Positions 56,794-64,000 of a stretch of DNA of 64,000 bases are shown here, piece by piece (position 1 is the first letter of the stretch; each line of letters opens with the position of its first letter). The stretch spans positions 372,001 through 436,000 of the forward strand of contig NZ_JAAAWP010000002.1 of the NCBI RefSeq assembly GCF_010500915.1. Reading direction: 5' to 3'. Position numbers and translations under genes: made by a program. This DNA is from Alteromonas hispanica. Its GTDB lineage: Bacteria; Pseudomonadota; Gammaproteobacteria; Enterobacterales; Alteromonadaceae. The notes below the pieces were generated by a model. That model did not search any database. It saw only the letters and a program-made list of their open reading frames with translations, and was not told the origin of the DNA.

Positions 56794-59700
56794 TTACTGA
56801 AGACTGGTGTTTCCAAGAATGGAGTTTAGCTGTTGATTTTCAGTGAGAAGTTTTTCAAAACGTTCTGCGTTTAATGGTTTGCTATAAAGAAAACCTTGCA
56901 GCATTTCGCAATCATAGCGACGTAGAATATTGAGTTGTGCCTCTTCCTCTACCCCCTCTGCTACCACTTTAAGACCTAAATTGTGCGCAATATTGATAAT
57001 TGCCGCTGCCATATGCCTGTCTACATTGCTTTTCGCGATGTCATCAATGAAGGCTTTATCAATTTTAAGCGTATTAAGAGGAAAACGCTTAAGGTAAGCA
57101 AGCGAAGAGTAACCTGTGCCAAAGTCATCCAATGCCAAGTGAATACCGCGCTCTCTTAAGCGCATCATCATTTGCAAGCCATTTTCGGGACTTTCCATAA
57201 GGGTGCCTTCGGTAATTTCGCATTCTAAATGCAGCGGCGATAACCCTACGTCGCTCAATATCCGATTAATGCGTTCATCAAGGTCTGGTAACTCGAACTG
57301 CTTTGCAGAAATGTTTACCGCTACTCGGCCAGTAAACAAGCCTTGGCTAACCCATCGTTTAGTATCGGCGCAGGCTTTTCTTAGTACCTGTTCACCAATT
57401 TCGATAATTTGACCGGTTTGCTCTGCAAGAGGAATAAACTGTCCTGGGCTCACAATACCTTTTTGTGGATGTTCGAAGCGTACTAAAGCCTCCATACTCA
57501 CTAGCTTACCTGAAGTAATATCCACTTTGGGCTGGTAGTAAACCGTAAATAAGTCATCTTTAATGCCCTGTCTTATCAGGTTTTCAATTTGCAATTGGCG
57601 AACGGCGTTTTGATTCATCTCGCCGCTGAAAAATTGATAGCTATTACCACCGTTATTTTTCGCAAAGTACATGGCAGTATCTGCATTTTTCAACATTTCT
57701 TGCGGCGACAAACCGTCGTCAGGGAAAAAGGCTATGCCAATACTTGCGCCCAGAACAAACTCCTGCTTGTTTATTATGAACGGGCGCGACAGGGTATCTA
57801 ATACGTTTTGTGCACAATGCGTGACTGTATGGATATCAGCATTGTTCTCCATTAAGATACTAAATTCATCGCCGCCCAGACGATAACAGGTGGCGTTCTT
57901 CCCTGTAATTCTCTGCAGACGTTTAGCAATTTGTTTGATCAATATATCGCCAGTTTGGTGGCCAAGAGAGTCATTAATTTTCTTAAAGTTATCCATATCA
58001 AGGCACAGCAGGGCATGCTGTTCACCTTTTCTTACCAGATTCTGGTGACTTGCTTGGAAAAACGATCTGTTTGGTAACTCCGTTAATGGGTCGGTATTGG
58101 CAAGCTTCAATAGTTCTTTTTCAGTGTTTTTACGCGAAGTGATATCGCTGAAAACGCCCACAAAATGACTTATTTTACCGTCTTCATCATGTACAGCATC
58201 AATATTGAGCTCTATCTCAAAGCGGTCACCGTTCATACGTACGCTTTCGACTTCACCGCTCCAGTTGCCCTTTGTTCTTAAGGTTTTCTTAATTTCTTCC
58301 GTAAATGCATCGGGGTAAAGATGAAAGTGCATATAACTGGCAAGCGCTTGATCGCGGGTTTCACCGGTATATCCGCAATACGCATTGTTAACGCTAATAA
58401 ATTTAAACTTAGTGTTAGATATGAAGACACCTTCCGAGATGTTTTCTATAGAGCGTTTGAATAGGTTTAGCTGCTCTTCGGCTTCTTTAAGGTGGTGAAT
58501 ATTTTTGAGTGTGCCAGTCATGCGAATTGGCTGCTCATTGTGATCCCGCTCTACCACTTTTCCTCTGTCTAGGATCCAAATCCACTGATTTTTGAAAGTC
58601 TTTGCTCGGTAGGCCAACTCATAATAATCAGTATTTCCCTCAAGGTGCGATGTTAGAGCTTCTTTTACCCTGCTAAGATCATTGGGGTGTATGTTCGCAT
58701 CGTAGGCTCCGGTAGTACGAATATCATCTTGAGGGAAGTCCAGCGTTCCCCATGTGTTAGCACGGTAAACTTGCCCGCGGTACACGTCCCAATCCCATAA
58801 TTCGTCTCCTGAGCTCCACAACGTGAGCTTTAGTCTTTCTTCAGATTCTTTTATTGCCAGCTGATTGGCTTTTCGAATTTGAAGCTGGCGCACCAGAAAG
58901 GTAATTATCACTATCGTTATTAATGCATAAAAGACTAACGCAACTGCATGAAGCCAAGGCGGTCGTTCTATTTCTATATTTAGCGTTCTGCTCTCAGACC
59001 AATTTTTGCCAGGCTCTTTAGCTTGTACTTCAAAAGTATAATTACCGAAGCCAATATTATTGAACTGTGCAACGCGATTGTCTTCGATATATATCCAACC
59101 CAAATCCTGTTTACTTAACTTGTATCTATATTCAATTTGAGAGGGATATACAGGATTTATCAATGCAAAAGAAATGCTAAACCTTGTTTCATCGTGTGTA
59201 AGTATTAATTTATTGAATAAGCGAATGTCTTGGCTGAGGGCATAACTTTGTGAGTCATTGGATTCTGCAACTTGCTTTTTGTCGATAACTTTCGTTGCTC
59301 CGAAGACCCTCAATTTATCGAGTTGTGGCAGAGTCGTTTGTGAGCTGAGTCTATATGCGCTAGTAGCCTTCTTTGAAATCTTATTATAACCTTTGCTACC
59401 ACCGAAGTAGATGGACTGATCAGCTGATACAAATACAGAGGACTCACCCAAACTGTTATAGTTTAGTTCGGAGTAGGGAATCACTGATTCTTTTTTTAGA
59501 GAAGGAAGAGCGATCTGGTGAACACCTATCGCGTCGGCATACCAAATACTGCTGCCAACTCCTGCGGATGAAATTATGTATCCGTTACTGTCGTCTCTTT
59601 CTTGTCTTTTGATTATATCAAAAGAGCTTTTGTCTACCATTAGAACTCCGTCTGAACGTGTAGTAAGCCAGAATGCTTCGGATGTCTCATAGATGGCGTA

Positions 59701-61347
59701 AACTTTTGAGTTTAGGCTTGTTTGCTTCGAAATTTTTTTGATAACTTCTTTTGATGTAATTGAGACAATTATTAAGCCTTTATCATTTCTCAGCCAGAGC
59801 CTGTTTTGACTGTCAGAATAAATTGGGACAAGTGTTTGTTCCAAACCTTCGATATCTAATTTTCTTGCTGTTAATTTTTTGCTTGGATTTGTTAGGGCAT
59901 TTGCTTCGATGTACGCTGGTCCCAAAACCTCATGCCAAACCCAAATAATATCATTGTGATAATGGATATGGTCTATAATGTCGCCTTTAAATAAATGGGC
60001 TACTTTTTTGATAACCCCATTTTTTTCTTCATATGCAATCAATCCATCTGAAGAAGCCAGCCAGTAATAGCCACTAGAGTCTATAGCTAAATCCCAATAG
60101 TTTGAGGGAGGAGGCTCGTTGTCGGAATATTTTAGATAAGAAATATCACCTGATTTTTTGTTAAATTTGGCGAGGCCACGCTGTTGAGTGACCAGTAATA
60201 GCTCTTCAGATAAGTTCTCAGCCAAAGCCCATACAGTCGCAAAGTTGTCTTCAGCTTGCCTGTTTGAGTTGTAGACAGCTTGAAAGTGAACGCTTGCATA
60301 TTCAGGGTGGTACCTAAATACTCCCTGATGAAAAGTGGCTACCCAAACACCTCCAGTCCGGTCCATCATTATTTGTAAAGTAATAGCATTCGGAAAGCCT
60401 GTTGTTTCAAAGTTCGCTGAATTTAGATGTAAAACCTTAAATTTTGTTTCCGGTTCGATATCGCTGTCTGCGGCATTGTTAAGTATAAACAGGCCAGAAG
60501 CGGTTCCAAGCCATACATCCTTGCCGATAACCTCAATGCTTAAAGAATTCAAGTTTCCGTCGAAGCCTAAGCTACTTCCATCCGTTTTTAAAATTGTTTT
60601 ACCATTAACGTTGACAACCCTAAGCCCTTCTTTTGTTGCAAGCCAATAGTTACCATTAATGATTTTTATATCGTGTAGTGCGGTAGAGCCTAAATTAATG
60701 CCCCATGGATTTACTTTATTTAAATTTGAAATTTCATCAGTTTCATTATCAATAACCCTAGCGCCTGATGTATTAGAACCCACCCATGTACGGTTCACTT
60801 CATCCATTATTACCTTGACGAAAGTTCTATCATCAAATATCTGCATTGCAGACACTACTTTCTCAATATGTGGGTCGTACTGGTAAAGGAACTTCCCATC
60901 TGCGAAGAGAATGTTGCCTGTTTTAGATTCACTAATGGCTGTTATATAGTTCGACTTTATGATCGAGTTTTCTTGGTTGAATACTTTAAAGTCGTCGGTT
61001 TCAGCTCGGTACATTGCCAAACCACTATTGGTCCCTGCCCACAAAGTGCCTGCAGAGTCTAAAAACAGTGTTTGCACGAATCCGGAAGGAATTGAGTTAG
61101 GGTCAATATCTGAAGGGTGGTATTGCTTTACTTCATAGCCTGAATAGCGATTAAGGCCATTTGATGTCGCTATCCATATGAAGCCCATGTCGTCTTCCAC
61201 AATATCGAGTACTGCAGTATCTGAGAGCCCCTGTCGCTTGTTTAATTCTGTAAATTGTAAATCTGATAGTTCGATTGCTTTGGCAGAAAAACTTTCTGAC
61301 ATAAGCAATAGCAAGAGAAACACAGTTTTTATTAGGGTTGAGCGCAC
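56794..61347 (-). CDS. Propeller-sensor GGDEF-EAL protein, c-di-GMP turnover
   Basis: A 1517-residue membrane sensor. A signal peptide (ending SAKA) is followed by a two-component-regulator type beta-propeller region of about 700 residues (repeated W(I/V)AT-NGL and LWAGT-SGL-like segments), a Y_Y_Y domain (EYRYKLSKQDLGWI, NYTFEVQAKEPGKNW) and a membrane helix near 800 (WLHAVALVFYALITIVIITFLV). The cytoplasmic side has two PAS domains, then GGDEF (intact, 1158-1162, no RxxD site five residues before it) and EAL (intact, 1286-1288, with DDFGTG at 1407-1412). Both catalytic activities look possible. The propeller probably senses an outer ligand such as a glycan or peptide. The gene is transcribed alone. 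Confidence 0.9.
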   Translation of the reverse strand: MRSTLIKTVFLLLLLMSESFSAKAIELSDLQFTELNKRQGLSDTAVLDIVEDDMGFIWIATSNGLNRYSGYEVKQYHPSDIDPNSIPSGFVQTLFLDSAGTLWAGTNSGLAMYRAETDDFKVFNQENSIIKSNYITAISESKTGNILFADGKFLYQYDPHIEKVVSAMQIFDDRTFVKVIMDEVNRTWVGSNTSGARVIDNETDEISNLNKVNPWGINLGSTALHDIKIINGNYWLATKEGLRVVNVNGKTILKTDGSSLGFDGNLNSLSIEVIGKDVWLGTASGLFILNNAADSDIEPETKFKVLHLNSANFETTGFPNAITLQIMMDRTGGVWVATFHQGVFRYHPEYASVHFQAVYNSNRQAEDNFATVWALAENLSEELLLVTQQRGLAKFNKKSGDISYLKYSDNEPPPSNYWDLAIDSSGYYWLASSDGLIAYEEKNGVIKKVAHLFKGDIIDHIHYHNDIIWVWHEVLGPAYIEANALTNPSKKLTARKLDIEGLEQTLVPIYSDSQNRLWLRNDKGLIIVSITSKEVIKKISKQTSLNSKVYAIYETSEAFWLTTRSDGVLMVDKSSFDIIKRQERDDSNGYIISSAGVGSSIWYADAIGVHQIALPSLKKESVIPYSELNYNSLGESSVFVSADQSIYFGGSKGYNKISKKATSAYRLSSQTTLPQLDKLRVFGATKVIDKKQVAESNDSQSYALSQDIRLFNKLILTHDETRFSISFALINPVYPSQIEYRYKLSKQDLGWIYIEDNRVAQFNNIGFGNYTFEVQAKEPGKNWSESRTLNIEIERPPWLHAVALVFYALITIVIITFLVRQLQIRKANQLAIKESEERLKLTLWSSGDELWDWDVYRGQVYRANTWGTLDFPQDDIRTTGAYDANIHPNDLSRVKEALTSHLEGNTDYYELAYRAKTFKNQWIWILDRGKVVERDHNEQPIRMTGTLKNIHHLKEAEEQLNLFKRSIENISEGVFISNTKFKFISVNNAYCGYTGETRDQALASYMHFHLYPDAFTEEIKKTLRTKGNWSGEVESVRMNGDRFEIELNIDAVHDEDGKISHFVGVFSDITSRKNTEKELLKLANTDPLTELPNRSFFQASHQNLVRKGEQHALLCLDMDNFKKINDSLGHQTGDILIKQIAKRLQRITGKNATCYRLGGDEFSILMENNADIHTVTHCAQNVLDTLSRPFIINKQEFVLGASIGIAFFPDDGLSPQEMLKNADTAMYFAKNNGGNSYQFFSGEMNQNAVRQLQIENLIRQGIKDDLFTVYYQPKVDITSGKLVSMEALVRFEHPQKGIVSPGQFIPLAEQTGQIIEIGEQVLRKACADTKRWVSQGLFTGRVAVNISAKQFELPDLDERINRILSDVGLSPLHLECEITEGTLMESPENGLQMMMRLRERGIHLALDDFGTGYSSLAYLKRFPLNTLKIDKAFIDDIAKSNVDRHMAAAIINIAHNLGLKVVAEGVEEEAQLNILRRYDCEMLQGFLYSKPLNAERFEKLLTENQQLNSILGNTSLQ

Positions 61348-61555
61348 CTAAACACCTTTGGCTTACGCCGATTATTTTTTATTTTTTATTTTTAAATTAG
61401 GTTCCAGCCGCATCCCTAACAACTAGAGAAATTAATATGCCCAATTCAGGCAGTCTCCACAAGGACTTTTTGGGATTGCGGTCACAACGGGTTAGTTCTT
61501 AGCCAAAAATCACCGCTACGTTATATAGTTATCGACCGCAATAAAGAATTATTAA

Positions 61556-64000
61556 TCAATGATATGGAATTTTTTGCTTGAATTCAGCGATGCTGTTAAT
61601 AGAGCGTTTTTCTGGGCAATGCATGGGGGGGAATTTGCCATCGGAGTAGAGTACTATTTCACCGCATCGCTCTCGTTTTGCTAATTGGTCGGCGAAAACC
61701 TGAATTTCTTCAAAGGAGAGGTTTTTAACGCATTCTGCTAGTTTCAAGTGCCTATCAAATGCTAAGTCCTGAGTGCCCAAGCTAACCCACAGTCGTTGAG
61801 ATTTCATCGAAAGTGTTAAATCTCTTTCTTCTAATTGCTTTAGCAGGTTTTGCTGAATAGTGGGCCAATAGAAGCGGTAGAACTCTATCTCATTTAACTG
61901 CTGAAACAAAAAGGTAGTCATCGCGTCTAGCAGATATTTAGGTTCCCTTTCTGGGCTTTGTATGTAGAAGGCAATACCGGGGTGCTGATTATGGGGCACG
62001 TAGCCAGTGCCAACAATATAGCCCAGCTGCTGCTCCGTTCTAAGCGCATTGAAAAACGGAGCGGCTAACATTTGCTCTAGCACCATGCAAAGTGCTGTGT
62101 CAGACAAATCTGCCGTTGGCGCTTGTAAATACAATACCACGGCGCCGTCGTCATGCTTACAATTCACATGATGATAGAGAGTTTCGCCAGTCGGCAGCTT
62201 CGAAACTGCGCGGGAGAGAGGAATGCCAGTCGCGTTACCACAGCTATTAGACAGCGATTGGGCATATTCATTTGCATGGGTGGTATTCCAATTACCATGC
62301 ATAAATGCTTCAGCAAAATAATGATCGAACGCACGTTCTTGAGCATCCAACATTTGTTCATGAGAGATTTCAGACATGACGTCTAAAAGCTCTATTGGCG
62401 CTTGAGTATTACGCTGAATGAGCACACTTAATCGAGAAAATAGTCTATTAGTTGGTTTGTTCAATAGGGCATTGTGTAATGCTTGTTCTTGAAGTTGCTT
62501 GTGATGCGAAAAATCTCGTTGATTAGGAATAAAGCTGACCACCGCATCCATTAATTGGGCCGCAAGGAGAGTTTGTTGATTGGTAAAACCACGGGTATGT
62601 AAGGTGAATCCAGCTTGATGACCATAAATACGATAATGCAAACCCGCAATTTCAGCGCGGTAATACTTTGCCTGTAAATGGTCGTTCAGCGCGCCCAGCC
62701 AAATACGCTTCGCTGCAACAGCATTGAGAGAATCTGAAAACCCCTTGGCATCAAATGAGATATAAATATCTCCCTTGGGGCTATGAAATTGTTGGTCTTG
62801 CGCAAACCAAAAACGATATCCCTTTTGCTCGATGAGTTTGTTCGGTAAGTGAAAGCCGGGTTCGGGGAGTGCGAGTTGATATTCGCTGCCCAGATAAGGG
62901 TTAGGCGGCGGCAAAGCCAATGAAGCGATATTTCGAGGGGTATCCAGTTTTGCTATTGTGTCTTTTGAAATCTTCTCAACACTGTACATAGCCTCATAAA
63001 ATGCGCATGTTCTATTGACGTTTACACCTTTAGATATAACCTTCAAGCGAATGTTACTAGGGGTAAAGTAGGATAAGGCATTGAGTATGACAGCCTGTTC
63101 AAAATTACCAATTGTCGTTCTTAATACGTTTAGCTCTGAAGGCGAAAATACAAATTGGTGCTGGGCATAATCAGTGATCAGATTTAAGGGTTTTATATTT
63201 TCTTCGTATTCTAGTGCCAAGGTATCAAGCTGCACTTTTTCTTCATATCGCCAAGCTTCGCCAGAGGCTTTCTCAATTAGCTTAATATAGCTAAACAACG
63301 CCTCTAAAATCTGATATTTATTTTCCAGACCTTCATCGGTAAGTTGAAAGCTGACGTTGAAGTCTTTAAATCCGTCGCCTTCGATGCCAGCTCCCGCAAT
63401 CAAATTTAATGCCCAATCCTTTTCTTTTAAAAAAGCTAACAGGCTACCGTCTCCTTCGTCACCGAGCAAATGGCTTATATAGTTTAGAGGTTTGCATTTA
63501 TAGTCGTTTTGCAAGGGAGGAAGTGCAAAAGTCACTATCATACGTTTTGCTGATTGAAGAGGCTGAATATTGATTTGAATGCCTAGCTCATCAGAACGAT
63601 AAAGTGGTGGCCAAGTGTCGCTGGCAAGTTGTCCTGTGCTTAATCCTCCAAAACATTGGAGAATCAACGCATCTAATTGCTTTTGCGGCATGGGGCTGGC
63701 GATACATAAACACAGGTTTTTTCCACAGTATCGTTGCTGATGCATTGACTTAAGTCGCTGTTTTAATTCCAACGAGGTATGTTTAGAAAAAGTATCGTTA
63801 TTTCCTACTGAAAATTTCGAAAACGGGTGCTCTGGGTTGCATGTCTCTTTATGAATTTGGTAAAGACGTCGCAAATCATCTTTTTTCTTGAACTCAAATT
63901 CCGCGTGAATATTTTTGACCTCACTTTCGATGGACAACTCTTCGAACAATGGCTGGCGAAGCATATCCGCAAACCCAGGCAACGTTTGCGCTAGTGCCCC
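61556..64000 (-). CDS. M16 (insulinase/pitrilysin) family peptidase, N-terminus outside window
   Basis: The frame is open to the right edge of the window, giving about 814 residues of a longer protein. The visible part begins (GALAQTLPGFADMLRQPLF...) inside the first M16 domain. DDLRRLYQIHKETCNPEHPFSKFSVGN closely follows protease III (PtrA). The central and C-terminal M16 domains follow, with TEQQLGYIVGTGY near the end typical of the family. The zinc motif HxxEH lies upstream of the window, so activity cannot be judged. It resembles pitrilysin but differs enough that no symbol is given. The TTG codon at 63980-63982 is not the start, since the family sequence continues upstream. Confidence 0.88.
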   Translation of the reverse strand, partial: GALAQTLPGFADMLRQPLFEELSIESEVKNIHAEFEFKKKDDLRRLYQIHKETCNPEHPFSKFSVGNNDTFSKHTSLELKQRLKSMHQQRYCGKNLCLCIASPMPQKQLDALILQCFGGLSTGQLASDTWPPLYRSDELGIQINIQPLQSAKRMIVTFALPPLQNDYKCKPLNYISHLLGDEGDGSLLAFLKEKDWALNLIAGAGIEGDGFKDFNVSFQLTDEGLENKYQILEALFSYIKLIEKASGEAWRYEEKVQLDTLALEYEENIKPLNLITDYAQHQFVFSPSELNVLRTTIGNFEQAVILNALSYFTPSNIRLKVISKGVNVNRTCAFYEAMYSVEKISKDTIAKLDTPRNIASLALPPPNPYLGSEYQLALPEPGFHLPNKLIEQKGYRFWFAQDQQFHSPKGDIYISFDAKGFSDSLNAVAAKRIWLGALNDHLQAKYYRAEIAGLHYRIYGHQAGFTLHTRGFTNQQTLLAAQLMDAVVSFIPNQRDFSHHKQLQEQALHNALLNKPTNRLFSRLSVLIQRNTQAPIELLDVMSEISHEQMLDAQERAFDHYFAEAFMHGNWNTTHANEYAQSLSNSCGNATGIPLSRAVSKLPTGETLYHHVNCKHDDGAVVLYLQAPTADLSDTALCMVLEQMLAAPFFNALRTEQQLGYIVGTGYVPHNQHPGIAFYIQSPEREPKYLLDAMTTFLFQQLNEIEFYRFYWPTIQQNLLKQLEERDLTLSMKSQRLWVSLGTQDLAFDRHLKLAECVKNLSFEEIQVFADQLAKRERCGEIVLYSDGKFPPMHCPEKRSINSIAEFKQKIPYH

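Noticed and set aside
63980..63982. TTG as start of the M16 peptidase
   Set aside because: The frame and the family sequence continue to the edge of the window, and the zinc-binding N-terminal part is missing.

Overview
The window looks like chromosomal DNA of a marine gammaproteobacterium of the order Alteromonadales, most likely Alteromonas or a close relative. This is inferred from gene content and protein similarity I recall, not from a search. Supporting genes are MotY of the Na+-type flagellar motor next to RNase T, a complete rsxABCDGE (Rnf) operon followed by nth, the anaerobic-type fadI-fadJ pair, DUF3379 with an ECF sigma factor, a DUF3025 protein, a TonB-dependent receptor and c-di-GMP enzymes. 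I see no prophage, plasmid, CRISPR or insertion sequence with a transposase. Most of the window is ordinary core genome. Both ends are cut inside genes: a TonB-dependent receptor at the left and an M16 peptidase at the right.

Layout. 1-9.3 kb: C-terminal barrel of a TonB-dependent receptor, Fur-controlled bfd, rnt, motY, glpQ, gloA, a cold-shock gene with a long leader, a small ORF, a 170-bp MITE-like inverted-repeat element, a secreted M28 peptidase, and an nth whose Fe-S motif is incomplete. 9.4-15.4 kb: rsxABCDGE on the minus strand, with tightly packed or overlapping genes. 15.6-17.0 kb: two identical tRNA-Asn genes behind a near-consensus promoter, then about 1.2 kb without genes that holds DnaA boxes, an IHF-type site and a dense GATC cluster. 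17.0-24.8 kb: MATE transporter and uvrB, a LysR regulator, two overlapping small membrane-protein genes, divergent queC and queE, and a periplasmic solute-binding-like protein. 24.8-30.4 kb: asnB, a lipoprotein M28 peptidase, DUF3025 and YIP1 proteins.

30.7-38 kb: a sulfate activation operon in the order cysD-cysC-cysQ-cysN-SLC13 permease, then putP. 38.2-43.6 kb: a membrane diguanylate cyclase, an ECF sigma factor with its DUF3379 partner, and a DUF885 lipoprotein. 43.7-51.2 kb: a MoxR/DUF58/DUF4381/BatA/BatB/BatD operon. 51.6-55.2 kb: fadI-fadJ behind a FadR-type operator. 55.2-61.3 kb: three small proteins and a 1517-residue propeller-PAS-GGDEF-EAL sensor. 61.6-64 kb: most of an M16 insulinase-family peptidase.

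How the genes work together. The Rsx complex links NADH and a ferredoxin-like pool to the membrane and is known to keep SoxR reduced. The cys operon takes sulfate to PAPS and removes PAP, with a probable anion importer as its last gene. FadI and FadJ form the beta-oxidation trifunctional complex. QueC and QueE supply the queuosine precursor pathway. The two GGDEF proteins feed c-di-GMP signalling, which usually bears on motility in these bacteria. The most unusual items are the oriC/datA-like interval, the Fe-S-degenerate Nth, the paired unknown membrane proteins and the MITE-like element.
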